DNA of 64,000 nucleotides from Cyanoderma ruficeps (Eukaryota; Chordata; Aves; Passeriformes; Timaliidae): NCBI GenBank assembly GCA_008694505.1, contig VZDJ01000052.1:7935955-7999954 (forward strand). The letters are read 5' to 3'. Positions 1 through 11,400 of this stretch are shown here, in pieces. How positions within the stretch are numbered: position 1 is the first letter of the stretch; each line of letters begins with the position of its first letter. The notes under the pieces were generated by a model that was not told the origin of the DNA, ran no database searches, and saw only the letters and a list, made by a program, of their open reading frames with translations. The position numbers and the translations under genes are program-made.

Positions 1-3000
1 GCACACCAAAGGAAGACAAGAGCAGCTATGGGGCGTATTTAACCCACCTTTGCTCTTGATACTAAAAAAAAATAAGTGTATCTGGAGTTGCCAAACTATT
101 TAAAAGGAAAAAAACCCAAACAACAATCATCAATAAGAGTTCCCAGGTTGCATCAAACAAGTTTCTAGCAAGTTTCTTTGCATCAGCTGATCTAAAAATA
201 TGTTGTTCGTCATGTAACCACAGATCCATGCAAGCTTCTCTCCTTCATTTGTCTGCCCTATGGCAGGGTCAGTTCTACCCAAATACTTCTCCCAAGTGTT
301 TAACATGCTTAGTCTTTCAAAATCTGCAGTATTGGAGACTTCACCACGTCTCCAGGCAGTTCATGGTTCAGTTACAGAACTCATAAACTCAATCTACTAT
401 AAAACTGTAAAACTCCTAAACTTGTGACTACTAAAGTAAACTGAAGAACAAGTTGGGACCAAATATCTACCTACAGTTTGGGGTTTGCTTTCTTAAAAGA
501 CAAACAAGTCAAAGCAAAAGCTTTCATGTTCCAGGCACTTCTGCAGAGTTTGGAAATAAAGCAAAAAAAGCAACTTCCTGCAAAACGTATCGATTGGCAC
601 CTTTCCCTGTGTGACACTGAATGAACTTGTCCAACAAATAGACCTGGAAGGGGAAAAAAAAGGGGGGAGGAAAGGTGCCTACAAAGCCCTAAACCTCTGA
701 TATTCATTTTATTAAAATTTAATGAGGAGCTATTAATAATGAATGCAGCCAAGAAGATGGGAGAACAGCCTCGAGATTCCTCGTTAGCCAGATTCCTCTA
801 CAGAGCTGGGAAAGAAGAGGGCAGCTTTCAAAGGATGAGAGGGCTCCTGTGAGGGACAGCTGGAAGCAGCAGGCTCTGTGGTAACATTGGTGGAAGAGTA
901 TTTTAAGTGGTTTTTTTTTTATTAAAAGCTGAACTGGGGGTGAGTTGTACACATGTCCTGTAAGGAAAAGATGCTCCTGAATTCCAATGCCTTGAGCGTA
1001 GTGTGGGGAATTGGGGTCTTTTCCTCACTGATAGTGATTTTTCTGTGTGAAGTTAACTCTCTCCCTGTGTCTCCTATCCCACCTGGTATTATCTCCACAG
1101 AAACCCAATCTCCTAACTTTTCAGCCAGATTTTGGGAGCTGATGTTCTATGGCAGTGGCTGGGGACGTGATGGATGTTACACCTTGAGCATAAACAACCC
1201 CACTGCTCGTTTCACCTCACAGCAATGCTGTCTGGACTGTTTCCTTTGGTGGCTGCTTTACCCACTGTGATTCAAGGGGCGAGAGATGCAGCACATCATG
1301 ACTTCCCTTTCCCAGTTGCCAGGCCAGCTGCCTTATCAAAGAGAGGAATGGAGTTGTTTAGACACGGCCTGGGGGTTTTTTTTAAGCCCCTAGCAGTTGC
1401 TTTAAGGCTTATGTGGGTCTTTAAGATTAATTAATGCTGTATTTGGATGCCCCCACCCCTAAATATTGCTGTGGTCCTGTGGGACCTCTTCTGTTCCCTG
1501 GAGTTTATGGGGTCATTCATTTGACAACGATTTGATTCATTTCTTGAAGGTTACAGAGTGAATTTCACTCGGCCCTGCTGACTCTGGATTCCTCTCATCT
1601 CTCTTAGCTGTTTTTTAAGATCTTCTCTTCCTCATCTGGCCTGTATTTCCTGTCTCTGGTTCTTACTATGAAGCGTGTTAATAAGCATCTGGATGCCATT
1701 AACATGTTTTGTGAGAACAGAAGCAGGATAAAAAGTAGAAATTGAAAGCAGAGCCCGTGTAGAAGTAAATCTGTGCTCTTTTGTGTTTCCATCAGGAGCG
1801 ACCTCCCAGAAGATGATATCTTTGCATCTTTCTTGTGCTTGTGAAACAGACCCATAGTAGGGCTGACTAATCCCAGTCAGGTAGGTATGAAAACACAGTT
1901 TGGACAAGGGAGTTGCTATGTGGCAATAAGAAATGCTTCCAAGGATCCAGGAGGTATTAGAAAGAATTTTGCCGTGGTGATCCCCAAACCCCCTGTCCCA
2001 GTAAGCATTCCTCTTCTGGAACAAAAAGGGGCAGGACAGAAGAGTGCTGATCACTTTTCTCCTTACTTTTCAGGGCTGGGTGAATCCACAGAGCATATCA
2101 GAGTCTCTTTTGAAAAGTCCCCAGCAGATGAAGTAATTTGAGGCCTCACCCACAGCAAAGTTTATTCAGCCAGCTGCGTAGGTCTCTTAACAGAGGTGCT
2201 TTTAATACAGCGTGTCAAGCGCTGCGAAATGTCACTTTGATTTTGACATAACTCCCCACCAAGTGTGATGTGTTTTCTGTTATGCGTTGTTGTCAAGGTG
2301 AAGAAACGAATTAGCGTGGATTTTTAATTGCTTCAGTGTTGAACTCTGATATAAGCTGGAAGGGAAACATCATCCTAGATGAATAAAGAGGTGGTGCAAG
2401 AGCTGATCGCCCTCTGACAAGAAGCCAAGCTCTCCAAATTCAAGGAGGAGATTTCAGTGTTGTTTCTGTCTCTAGCTGCGTTGAATCAGTTGCTGGGTTC
2501 CTTTCAAAGGCTTCTGCTGGCCCCTGGCAGACACCAGGGGACAAGAAAAGACACGATTGTCTGAAATCCAGGTACTCCTCATTTCTGGAAGTCTGGGGAA
2601 AGGCTGCCATCTGCTGTAATGCAAAGCGGTTGCTGGGAATACATTTGACTTCAATCCCAGCGGTCCCGTTGAAGCTGAGATGAGCTCAGGGCAGGAGCAA
2701 AGAAAAAACAAACAAAGACAAGCTGTGCACTTCAAGACCTGGTGATGCTTTTCACACAGATCCCTCTTTTAATAATGGCTGTTACCTGGCATGCCCTTAG
2801 AGGAAAAAAAAATCTTCGCTGTGGTCCCCACCTGCTTTAATCCCTGGGATTTCCAGTCAAGGTTAAAGACAGTACTGAGGCACCATTCAGAAAGCTGCTG
2901 GCTGGGCCAGCCTGCAGTGAGGGTGCTGCTTCCTCAATTTCATCTAGGCACCCACAGCATTCCACAGCCTCTCAGTTTGCAGGGTTTTAAGATGCAGAAA

Positions 3001-6000
3001 GCTGGTTTTCCTCTCAGCAGAATGTGTGTGATACCTACACTAGCTATGAGTGAACTTGGCTGTACCCTCTACCCACAGGTCTTGCAACCCAGAGCAGAGC
3101 AAAGTCTAAAAACATCTACAGCTCAGGGCCTTTATCTCTGATCTTTAAAACAAAACCTGTACTGAACCCTGCGGTATCTGGAGTCAAATTCTTCTCTTTA
3201 AAAGTCACTAAGATGCCAGCTCTAATCCCTCAGTACCAACTTGGTCCACTTTTTCTGTACTTTTTTCTTTTTTTTCCCAACCATCACTTGCTTTGAAACA
3301 GCATGTTTTGACACACAAGTAATCTCAGAAACAAGAGCTTTTCACTTGCCTGAGGTGCTGCTTGAACCAGAGTGTTTCCCATTACACTTTCCTGAAAGCA
3401 TCCCACTAGAATCCCTCCTTTTGTAATGGCCAGATTCAAAAGGAGCAGTGCACATAAAAAACCTAGCCTGGAAAGCTGAAATAAAGAAAGCCAGAGCCCC
3501 TGATGACTCAGGTATTAATGTACCCCATCAAAATAAACTGCTATCTGATGAAATCACTCCAGATACAGAAGAAAGAGCTTTTAATTTTACGCAGCTTCTT
3601 TACTGGAGACTGAGAGAACCAAGAAGTGAGTGAAATGCAGCCACATCTGTGGCATGTCTGAGGTGCTGAGGAATGACCTGGAGCCAGGAGGAGCCCTTGC
3701 AGACATGGAGGAATACATGCCAGGGTGTTCAGGAGCAACAGGAGAGACCTGGCATCCCAGTTTTATGGGTTGTCCTTACGTTATGACAGTGCCTTGATGG
3801 ATTAAGAAAGCGTCCTAGAAAGAACCATGTGGGGTGGTGGCCCTTGAGGTGAGCCAGTCATGACTTCTCTACAAAGGTCTGAGCCTGAGTTCTACCATTT
3901 AGCATTTGATTGACTTGATAAAAATAATCTTCGAAATTTTCGTCTGTGTTAATTTTGAGAGGCAGTAACGTTGCCCTATAAAAGTGCCATCCAATTCTGC
4001 ATGTTCCTAAGCTCCTGTCTTGAAAGGTTTCTTGTGGCACTGAGCACCACACTCCACTTAAACAAGGCCTGGAAATATGTTCTCTGCTACTGGCATGAAA
4101 TATTCAGTCTTAATATCCCTTCACATCACTTGAGACAAGAAGAGCAGAAACTCTCCATCTGCCTTCTCTGCAGTGTTCATTATTTTACATATTTCTTTTA
4201 TATCCCTTGCTTCCTCCAAGGAGAGCTTTTCCTCGAAGTTTGGTTGTTCCTATCATTGTTTAATGCTGCTCTTTTCGAGACAAGATTACCCACTACACTC
4301 AGGGTTCCTGGGGGACCTGCCCCTCTAATTACATTTAATCACTTTTTTTCCCTCACATTCCCTATGGATTGCAGTACCTTCTTCATTTTTTTACAAGCTG
4401 AGCAAAGGTTTTCTGTGGAAAACTGAAAGCTAGTGGTACCAGGATCCTGTAAGCAAGGACCTTCTAAAACACAGTGACATCTCAAGAAAGGAGGCCAGCT
4501 GTTCCTAGAGATGACCCAGCTTTTACAATAGTTGGCTGCTAGTTCTGCCACTGAGCAGTAAGAAGGATTTCCTTATTTTTCAATGTGTCTTGTATCTGAG
4601 AAAACAGCGAACCACTTTGTTCTTTTAACTGTTTATTTCCTACAGCACAAAACTCACTGTTTCCCATTTCTTTTCCAGGAAGACTCCACGGAAGGCTCCT
4701 GAGCTGGCCTGAGTGCAGGAAAAAACCCTGTCATGTTTCTGTTGTTTTGTAAGAATGCCAGTTTAACTCACAGAGATGAAAAAGCAGCAGTACAAAGATT
4801 TTCCTGGCTAAAGCTACTCGGGGTTGGAGTTTTTCCCTGAGAGAGCCTTTGTGGGACTGTGTCCTGTGTGCCCAGGGTAAGGGTGTTTGCTGGGCTGAGT
4901 CACGCTGCCCTGCAGAGCTGACGTGGCCCTGGGCAATCAGTAGGAAGCACAGATAACTGAAATGCTCCCATAAAAAGCAGACTTTGTGGACATCAGCTGT
5001 AGGTGAGGAGGTAGACTGACAACAGATCGAGTGAACTATGGCTGACTGACTCACAATTTCCTCACCTCACCAGCTCTGCGGGTGAAGCCATGGCTGTTCT
5101 TGCCCACGGAGCACATTCAGGCTGAGAACACCACAGCTCACAAGCCCAGCCATGCCACGTGCCTTGGGGAGCTTTGTTATGCTCTAAACCAGCCTTTCTT
5201 CTCAAAGTCTCCAGAAATCACCCACTGAGTCTCCTACAGTCTGGAGCAGAGGAGGTTTCTCGGGCTGGACTGGCATTGTCACTGCCACCGTGGGGTTTAG
5301 CAGAAAGGTGACAGAAAAGCAAGCAGCAGGAGGCAACCCCATGGCTGTCATCCTTTCCTTCTGATCCACAAAGATGATGCAGCTCTAGTTTATTTTTCCC
5401 CAAGGGGAACAGAGGACTTTGGTGTGAATACAAAATGCAGCAGAACAGTAACATTTAGCTCGGAGATAATGTCAATGAAGCGTAAGGTAGAAAACCAAAC
5501 AGTTTGTAACTTTCCCTGCCTGAGCAGATAACAAGACTCTTTTCATTGCAACTGGAAGACATTAAAGGTCACGGGAGGGTGCATGGCTCAAATGTCACTT
5601 TGAGGGTTTTGATGCAGGCTTTCCCCTGCATCTCTGACACAATTAATCACTGGCTTCGAAAGTACCTCTGTGCTGCAAGAGAAACACTGACCCGAGGTTT
5701 TCAGCTAGATCAGGGCTTCCTGGGCAAATGTCAACTGAGGGGTAAGCCTGCTCTACGTAAAGGTCATTTCATGCTCAGCAACTGATGCAAAATTTCCTCT
5801 CAAGGCTGCTGTGAGACGAATTGAGCAGGATAGCTCCCTGACTCAGTGGAGATGCTGCAAGAGCAGTGTTGTGAACCTCAGCAGCTGTGCACCGAGGTCA
5901 GTCCTGCACAGCCAGACTTGGCTCTGGCTCAGTTTGCTGACCAGGACTGGACACATTTCAGCAGTGAGTGGATCTACCCATGATTCATACAAGGGAGGCA

Positions 6001-7690
6001 TGGAAAATTATATCCATGCTCACCTTTAGCCTCAGGCTGACCCATGGGGCTGGAGAGGGGAAAATTGGTTTACCACTAAGCCTGTATAAAGGGCTTTCCC
6101 CTCAAAACCAGTGTCTGCAGTTAATAATCACATACAGCTGCTTCTCTGCTGGGGATTCCCTTTCCTTTTGCCTTCCACTCTCTTCCTATCCCCTCCCATC
6201 TGTCTCTTTGCTAGTGGAAAGTGGTTATGTAAATACTCTCAGGTCCAATTCCAGAAGGTCAGACTACTGAAAGCAAACTGTGAACTCCGTTTGGGCAAAT
6301 CCAAACCTTCCCACTCGCTTGTGAGTGGTTGCAGGAGCCATGGAGACACCCCCAGCCAGCTGGCAGCAGTGCTGAGGCAGGAATGCCATCCTCAACCCAC
6401 ACAGCCGAGGACTTTTATTTGGGTCAACAGCAGGAAACATAAAGCAGAATCCCCCCAGCGTAGACAGGACACCTCCTTCCTACAGCCTCTCCAATTTCCT
6501 TACCTTTATCCACATGATATCCATAAATTCTGCAAACTCAGTGCTCTCTGCAGTCTGGATCAATACACAGCAATCAGTTTCACGTTATGTTCGTGATCTC
6601 TTTGCTCACTTTATTGCTGCTGTGTCATGTTTTAAAGATTAGGAGATAGACATACTCCAAGTAATGTGATCCCCAAGGGGAAAAAAACCCAGAAAAACCC
6701 CAAGCCACCATGTTTTGCCCATGAGGACTGTGTCTGAGCACAGCAGAAGCTGTAAGGCACAAAGAGATTTCTGCCAGGTAGGGGAAAATATGCTATGAAA
6801 ATATTGTGAGTGACATTTGCAGGTTGCTGGAGGGAAATCCCCATTGGCTTCCTAACAAGCATTTAATGTTTAACATAGTTGTGTTTTTTGCTGTTCTAAT
6901 TTCCAATGAAGTATGTTTGACCTGTGCTAATTTTAACTCCAGAAAGCCAAGGATGGAATGCTGAAGCATGAGAAGGTACATCTTTATTTTCTAAAGAATG
7001 TCTGTGAAAGGTATGATGGATGGCAAGACACTGAAGCCCACCGTTACGAAGTAATAGTAATATTAAAACTAGTCTTTCTTTCTGGTAGTGTCACGTTTTT
7101 TGATTTTTAAACTCTAATTTTTAAAGGGTGACCCCATGTCAGGTCAAACACGTTTCCAAGGAAGTCAACATGTTTTCTCCACGTCTCTCAAGGAAATCAA
7201 CAAGGAGTCACTGATCTTGGTGATATTCATCCAGGATTTATTGGCTGAGTCTGCAAAACAAATTGTACCGAACAAACCTCTAATAACCTTGACCACCAAG
7301 GAGCAGAACAACATCTTCAGCCCAGCCTGTCTGGGGCCAGCACTAGACACAAACACGAGTTAGTGAGCTGCAAGCCCAGGCGTGAACCCGTGTAACCCAT
7401 GGATTTCCACACTCCTGCCTTCACACAGCCCATAGCCACAGGCTTCTGTTATTAAATACATCTGGAATCGCTGCTGTTAATTAATCAGAGTGTCCCTGCG
7501 TTTTGTCGACTGGCACAGGGCTACGGCTGAGAATTTAGGCGTGTTTAAGGCACGATCAGGCATGAGGCTGCTACTGCTTCGGTGGGACCTAACGCGTCCC
7601 TCTATTTCAGCAGCTTCTGCGGCCATGACGGAGAATAAAACATATAAACAAAATAAAACACATAAATATATAAATAAAACAAAACAACCT
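1..7690. other. Gene-free flank upstream of VPS54
   Basis: No reading frame here resembles a known protein and none shows a chain of exons with splice sites. The sequence is AT-rich, with scattered poly-A/T runs, and its open frames are short and occur on both strands as expected by chance. In mammals the next gene upstream of VPS54 is PELI1, tens of kilobases away; I see no piece of it here. One short segment at 1796-1880 has good splice signals on both sides and is listed as a finding. Confidence 0.7.
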
Positions 7691-7699
7691 AAAATATAA

Positions 7700-8410
7700 A
7701 TCTGAGTCAATCCAGCTGCGGAGCACCCGCGAGGGGGGCTCGGTACCGAGGCTCGCAGACGCCGGCTGCAGGCACGGCGGACACAGCACCGCCAGCCCAC
7801 CGCGGGCAGCGCGGCCCCTTCCGCTCCTCCGGCCTCGGCCGCAGCTCCTCCTCCGGGCGGTGGCAGAGGCGGGGCCCGGTTCCTCCCGCCGCCGCCCGGG
7901 CCCTTCCTGCGCCGCCCTGCGCGGGGGCACCGACGTGTCGCGGCGGAGAAGCCGCGCTAGGCCGCGCATCCCGCCCGGCGCCGCAGGTACAGCGCGGGGG
8001 GCCCGCCCGCCGCCGGCCCCGCCGCCTCCCGGCCCCCGCCCGCCGCCGGGGCTCCCCCGGGGAGAGGCCGGGAAAGTTTAATTTCTCCCCGGCGCCCTTT
8101 GTGTGGGCGGCGCGGGCGGCCTGGGCCGGGCGGCGGAGCGGAGGTGGGCGGCGGAGGTGGGGGGCTGCCCGAGGCCCGCTTTCCCTCGTTCCCTGCAAAT
8201 CCCCGGTCTGAATTTCCATGGTAACCCCCGGTGGGCAGCGGGCGGTGCCCGGCGGGAGGCGCGGGGAGGGTGCGGGGGTGTCGGCGTGAGGCCGGGCCTC
8301 CCTCATGCGGTCGCTTGTCCCGCAGGTCCCCCCCGGCAGCATTCCCGAGGATGCCACGGGGAGAGATATGACGACGGCCTCCGGGAGATACTCCTGGCGT
8401 GTTCTCCGTA
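7700..8410 (+). promoter_or_regulatory. VPS54: CpG-island promoter of VPS54
   Basis: This stretch is very rich in G+C and in CpG dinucleotides, in sharp contrast to the AT-rich DNA on both sides. I see no TATA box in it. This is the usual form of a housekeeping vertebrate promoter. It lies about 8 kb upstream of the first VPS54 coding exon, on the correct side, and contains splice sites suited to non-coding first exons (donor after 7986; acceptor before 8326; donors after 8407 and 8412). The exact transcription start cannot be read from sequence alone. Divergent transcription from the island is possible, but I see no gene on the minus strand. Confidence 0.85.
7860..7986 (+). other. VPS54: Candidate non-coding exon 1a of VPS54
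   Basis: A good donor, CGCAG followed by GTACAG, ends a CpG-rich segment at 7986. The left edge is arbitrary because the transcription start is not visible. The segment would be 5' UTR and would splice either to the candidate exon at 8326 or directly to the coding exon whose acceptor is before 16385. This is inferred from splice signals and position only. Confidence 0.35.
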
Positions 8411-8412
8411 AG
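8326..8412 (+). other. VPS54: Candidate non-coding exon 1b of VPS54
   Basis: The acceptor is a pyrimidine-rich stretch ending CCCGCAG at 8325. Two overlapping donors close the exon: GTAAGG at 8408 and GTATGG at 8413. Two short upstream start codons, at 8351 and 8368, fall inside it and neither can make VPS54 (see findings). If transcription starts just upstream rather than at exon 1a, this could itself be the 3' part of the first exon. Confidence 0.4.
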
Positions 8413-11400
8413 GTATGGCCGGCTCGGGAGCTGACGTTTGGAGCAAGTATTTAGTGTTTTCCTCTGGCGCATGGCAGCCAGGATGGACTGGGATGTGGAG
8501 CGCTGATGTTGGTTCCATAAGCCGTGTAGGAATGCCGTGGTTCCTGCGTTTGTAGATGATCCTGAAGCTGTGTGATGGGCTGGTTAATTTCTTGCATTTC
8601 TTAACGGGAATTTTTCAAAGGCGGTATTACAGTGTTGAGAGAAATACACATATGGGGTTGTAAAATGCCAACCTTCTGCAATCCCGACAGAAACTTTCCC
8701 CCTCTGATTGTCCAGTTTGGGCCTTAGTATGTTGCTGAGTTGTTTTTCCTCCTCTGTTTTTCTTATATCCTCTAAATGCTTAGGTTTTCTGTTACAGGAC
8801 ATAGAGTTATCACAACCCAGTGTAAAAAGGTATAGAGAGCCTATTTTAAAGTGCATCAAAGTAATTACTGGGCTACAGATTTGCATACATTTGGTTTTTT
8901 GAGTTTCTAGGACGGATGGTGTGTTGACTTTACTGTCTTACCTGTACTGATGAAGTCCTGAATGAGAAGTCTCATGGACTTGTGCAGCTGTTGCTGTGCA
9001 ACCCCGTGAGAAATTGCTCTCTTACTGAAAAACACAACTGCAGTACATTAATTGTTGTAGTGGCTGCAGTAATTGCTGCAGTTGTGACCTGAGAGTCAGC
9101 GTGACTCTTTGACAAACTGTAGTGCAGACAAAAGGTCTTGGAGAGCTTTGGGCATTAGGTTGGTGTGTTCTTGGGGTGGGAGAACGGTGCTTAAAGTGGA
9201 CTGATGGACAGGGGGTCCACACAAAAGTCACTGGACAGCCTCACCAGTGAGGCCAGAAGGTTGCACAAGGAGAAGCGTCTCTACCTCTCTTCCATCCCAT
9301 TTGCCAGTAGCAGGATCTGTCCCAAGTGTCCCTCTGTCTTCAGCACCATCTTTCTCTGCAGTGGGAGTCTGGCACGTGTGCAGGAATCTTGTCTCGTTGT
9401 CAAGCACAGGCTTCATGGGAGGAGAAGGAGACGCACATTTCCAACGTTGAATGGAGATATTGTTTGCCTGGAAAATGTCAGGAGCCACTAGAAATGAGTG
9501 GAGAAAGCAGCCTGGAGGCTTCTCTTTGGCAGTTTGAGCAGGATGAGGTTGGGAAATGGAATCATGATCTTGTAGGTACTGCTTCTTCTTTTGGGGCAGC
9601 AGCTCTGTGAGGAAGGCACTTCTGCTTTCCTTCTCCAGAGTTTGGGGAAAATGAGGAGCTGTGAGTCTGAAGAAGAGAGAAGGCCCACGAAGATCGTATT
9701 ATCCTTCCAGATAAGGAGCCCACAGTTTTCTTCTGGTTTTCTTTTTTTTTTTCTTCACACTTTGTTTATTCCTTATCTTGTTTTATGAATGGAGCAGAAA
9801 GGGTGAGCAGGTGAGCATGAGTGTGGATGATCTATGCACATATTTCTGATGAGTAACTCCAAATCATATTTACCAGCAAATCTAGGATTTGTCTTGCCAT
9901 TTTTAGCTTTTTGCACCTCACCTAAGTGCTAGATTTTTTAAAAAAAACCACCTGAATATTCTCTGCAGAAGGTAAAGAATTGTTAATGTGTTTCCCTTGT
10001 ACTCAAAACTGAGAGGTCCATGGACTGATCAGATGTTCCAAAGTACTCATACCTAATAGCTTAAATATCCCAGGTTTTTCTCTATCGATCTGGTTCTTAA
10101 ATTTAAAAAAAGGGGCCATTTTAGATGTGTGTTAGGGCTAGATTATTAGAATTGGGGTAGCATATCTGACACTTTGCAATACGTTGTTTCCATCATTTTT
10201 ATACACTCTCTGTAAGCAGCAGTGTGAGACCTTCCTTTTGGTTTTTGGCGTTCTGAGTGTAGCATGACCCTACTGGGTTTTATGCCACGGAGTTATTTAT
10301 TCTTTTTGTCAACAGAATCTGTTTGAGGGACGAAAAGGAAGTGATGTGAAAAGAGGTGATCGGTTTTGTTTGATCTTCTGTTGGGCAGGTATTAACAGTC
10401 CCCAAAGGACTGTCAGCAAACATGGGTGGCACTGCTCACCAAGTGGAAGTTTGGATGGTGTTGTTTGCAGAGTGGCTGCCCTGTAGAGGGACAGTGGACT
10501 GGCATCCTGTGTCAGGATTTGGTGTGAGGTGCACCGGGCCTGCTTTTTGACAGTCTTTATGCACCACGTCAAACCGTGGAATAGTTTTTATTTGGCTTCT
10601 TCACAGCCACTCGCAGGTCAGGACTCGGGTGAGGCTTCGGGAAGACACGATTCCTGTGAAAACCTGTGTTTTTAGGGAGTTATTTTCTGAGGAACAAGTG
10701 GAGGCCAGCCCTGCTGAGGATGGCAAGCGCAGGGGATCGTGCCGCTGACGCAAATCGCCGTGAGCGTCTGTCGGACTCCTTTTGTCACGTCAGGACCGCA
10801 GCGTTGGGGTTTTTTGCTGGGGCTGGTGCAGTTCTTCTGCCTTTTCTCCACGTGTCACTGCTCTGCAGTGTCTGCCTCTGACAGACTGGTAGCAGGAACG
10901 CCTGCTGGGGCTCCTTGATCTTTGTTCAGCTGTGTGGACCTCTCTGGAGCACTGTAAGGTGCTCGTGTTTCACTGTTTTCCAAGGGGGTGTAATCCACAC
11001 TGTGATGCTGATGCCTGGGGAAAAGGGTGCAAAGAGACTTCACTCTCACCTTGTGTGGTAGTGTCACCACAAAGCCTCTTCTGACATATTTTTACTGCTT
11101 TGGTGATTGTTTCTGAATGATTTTGGCACCTCTGGTGTGGAGGAACTGGGTGTATAGTGACCTAAATAGCTGTAGGCAGGTCCATTTTTCCAGCACAAAA
11201 TCTGCCTTCTGATTTCAAATTAAGTGTTCAGCCTTGGCAGGTTGGGTTTCCAGATGAGAGGAAGTACATTTGCTACAGGGGATACATCACAAGTGTTTCA
11301 TATAATTGTTTATTTGGTACCTGAATGAAAGTGAAATATTACTTTCCAGACAGTTTGTCTAAAAGGAGATATTCTGTCAAAAACTGGAAAACAATTTGTT

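Noticed and set aside
1887..2141. 84-codon plus-strand open frame
   Set aside because: No similarity to any family I know, and no exon chain; short frames of this size are common throughout the window.
1..7690. Exons of the upstream neighbour (PELI1 in mammals)
   Set aside because: No conserved protein segment could be read in any frame.
7707..8357. Long minus-strand open frame (216 codons) in the CpG island
   Set aside because: It is Arg/Pro/Gly/Ala-rich, overlaps other long frames on both strands, and follows from lack of AT-rich stop codons in GC-rich DNA. No family resemblance.
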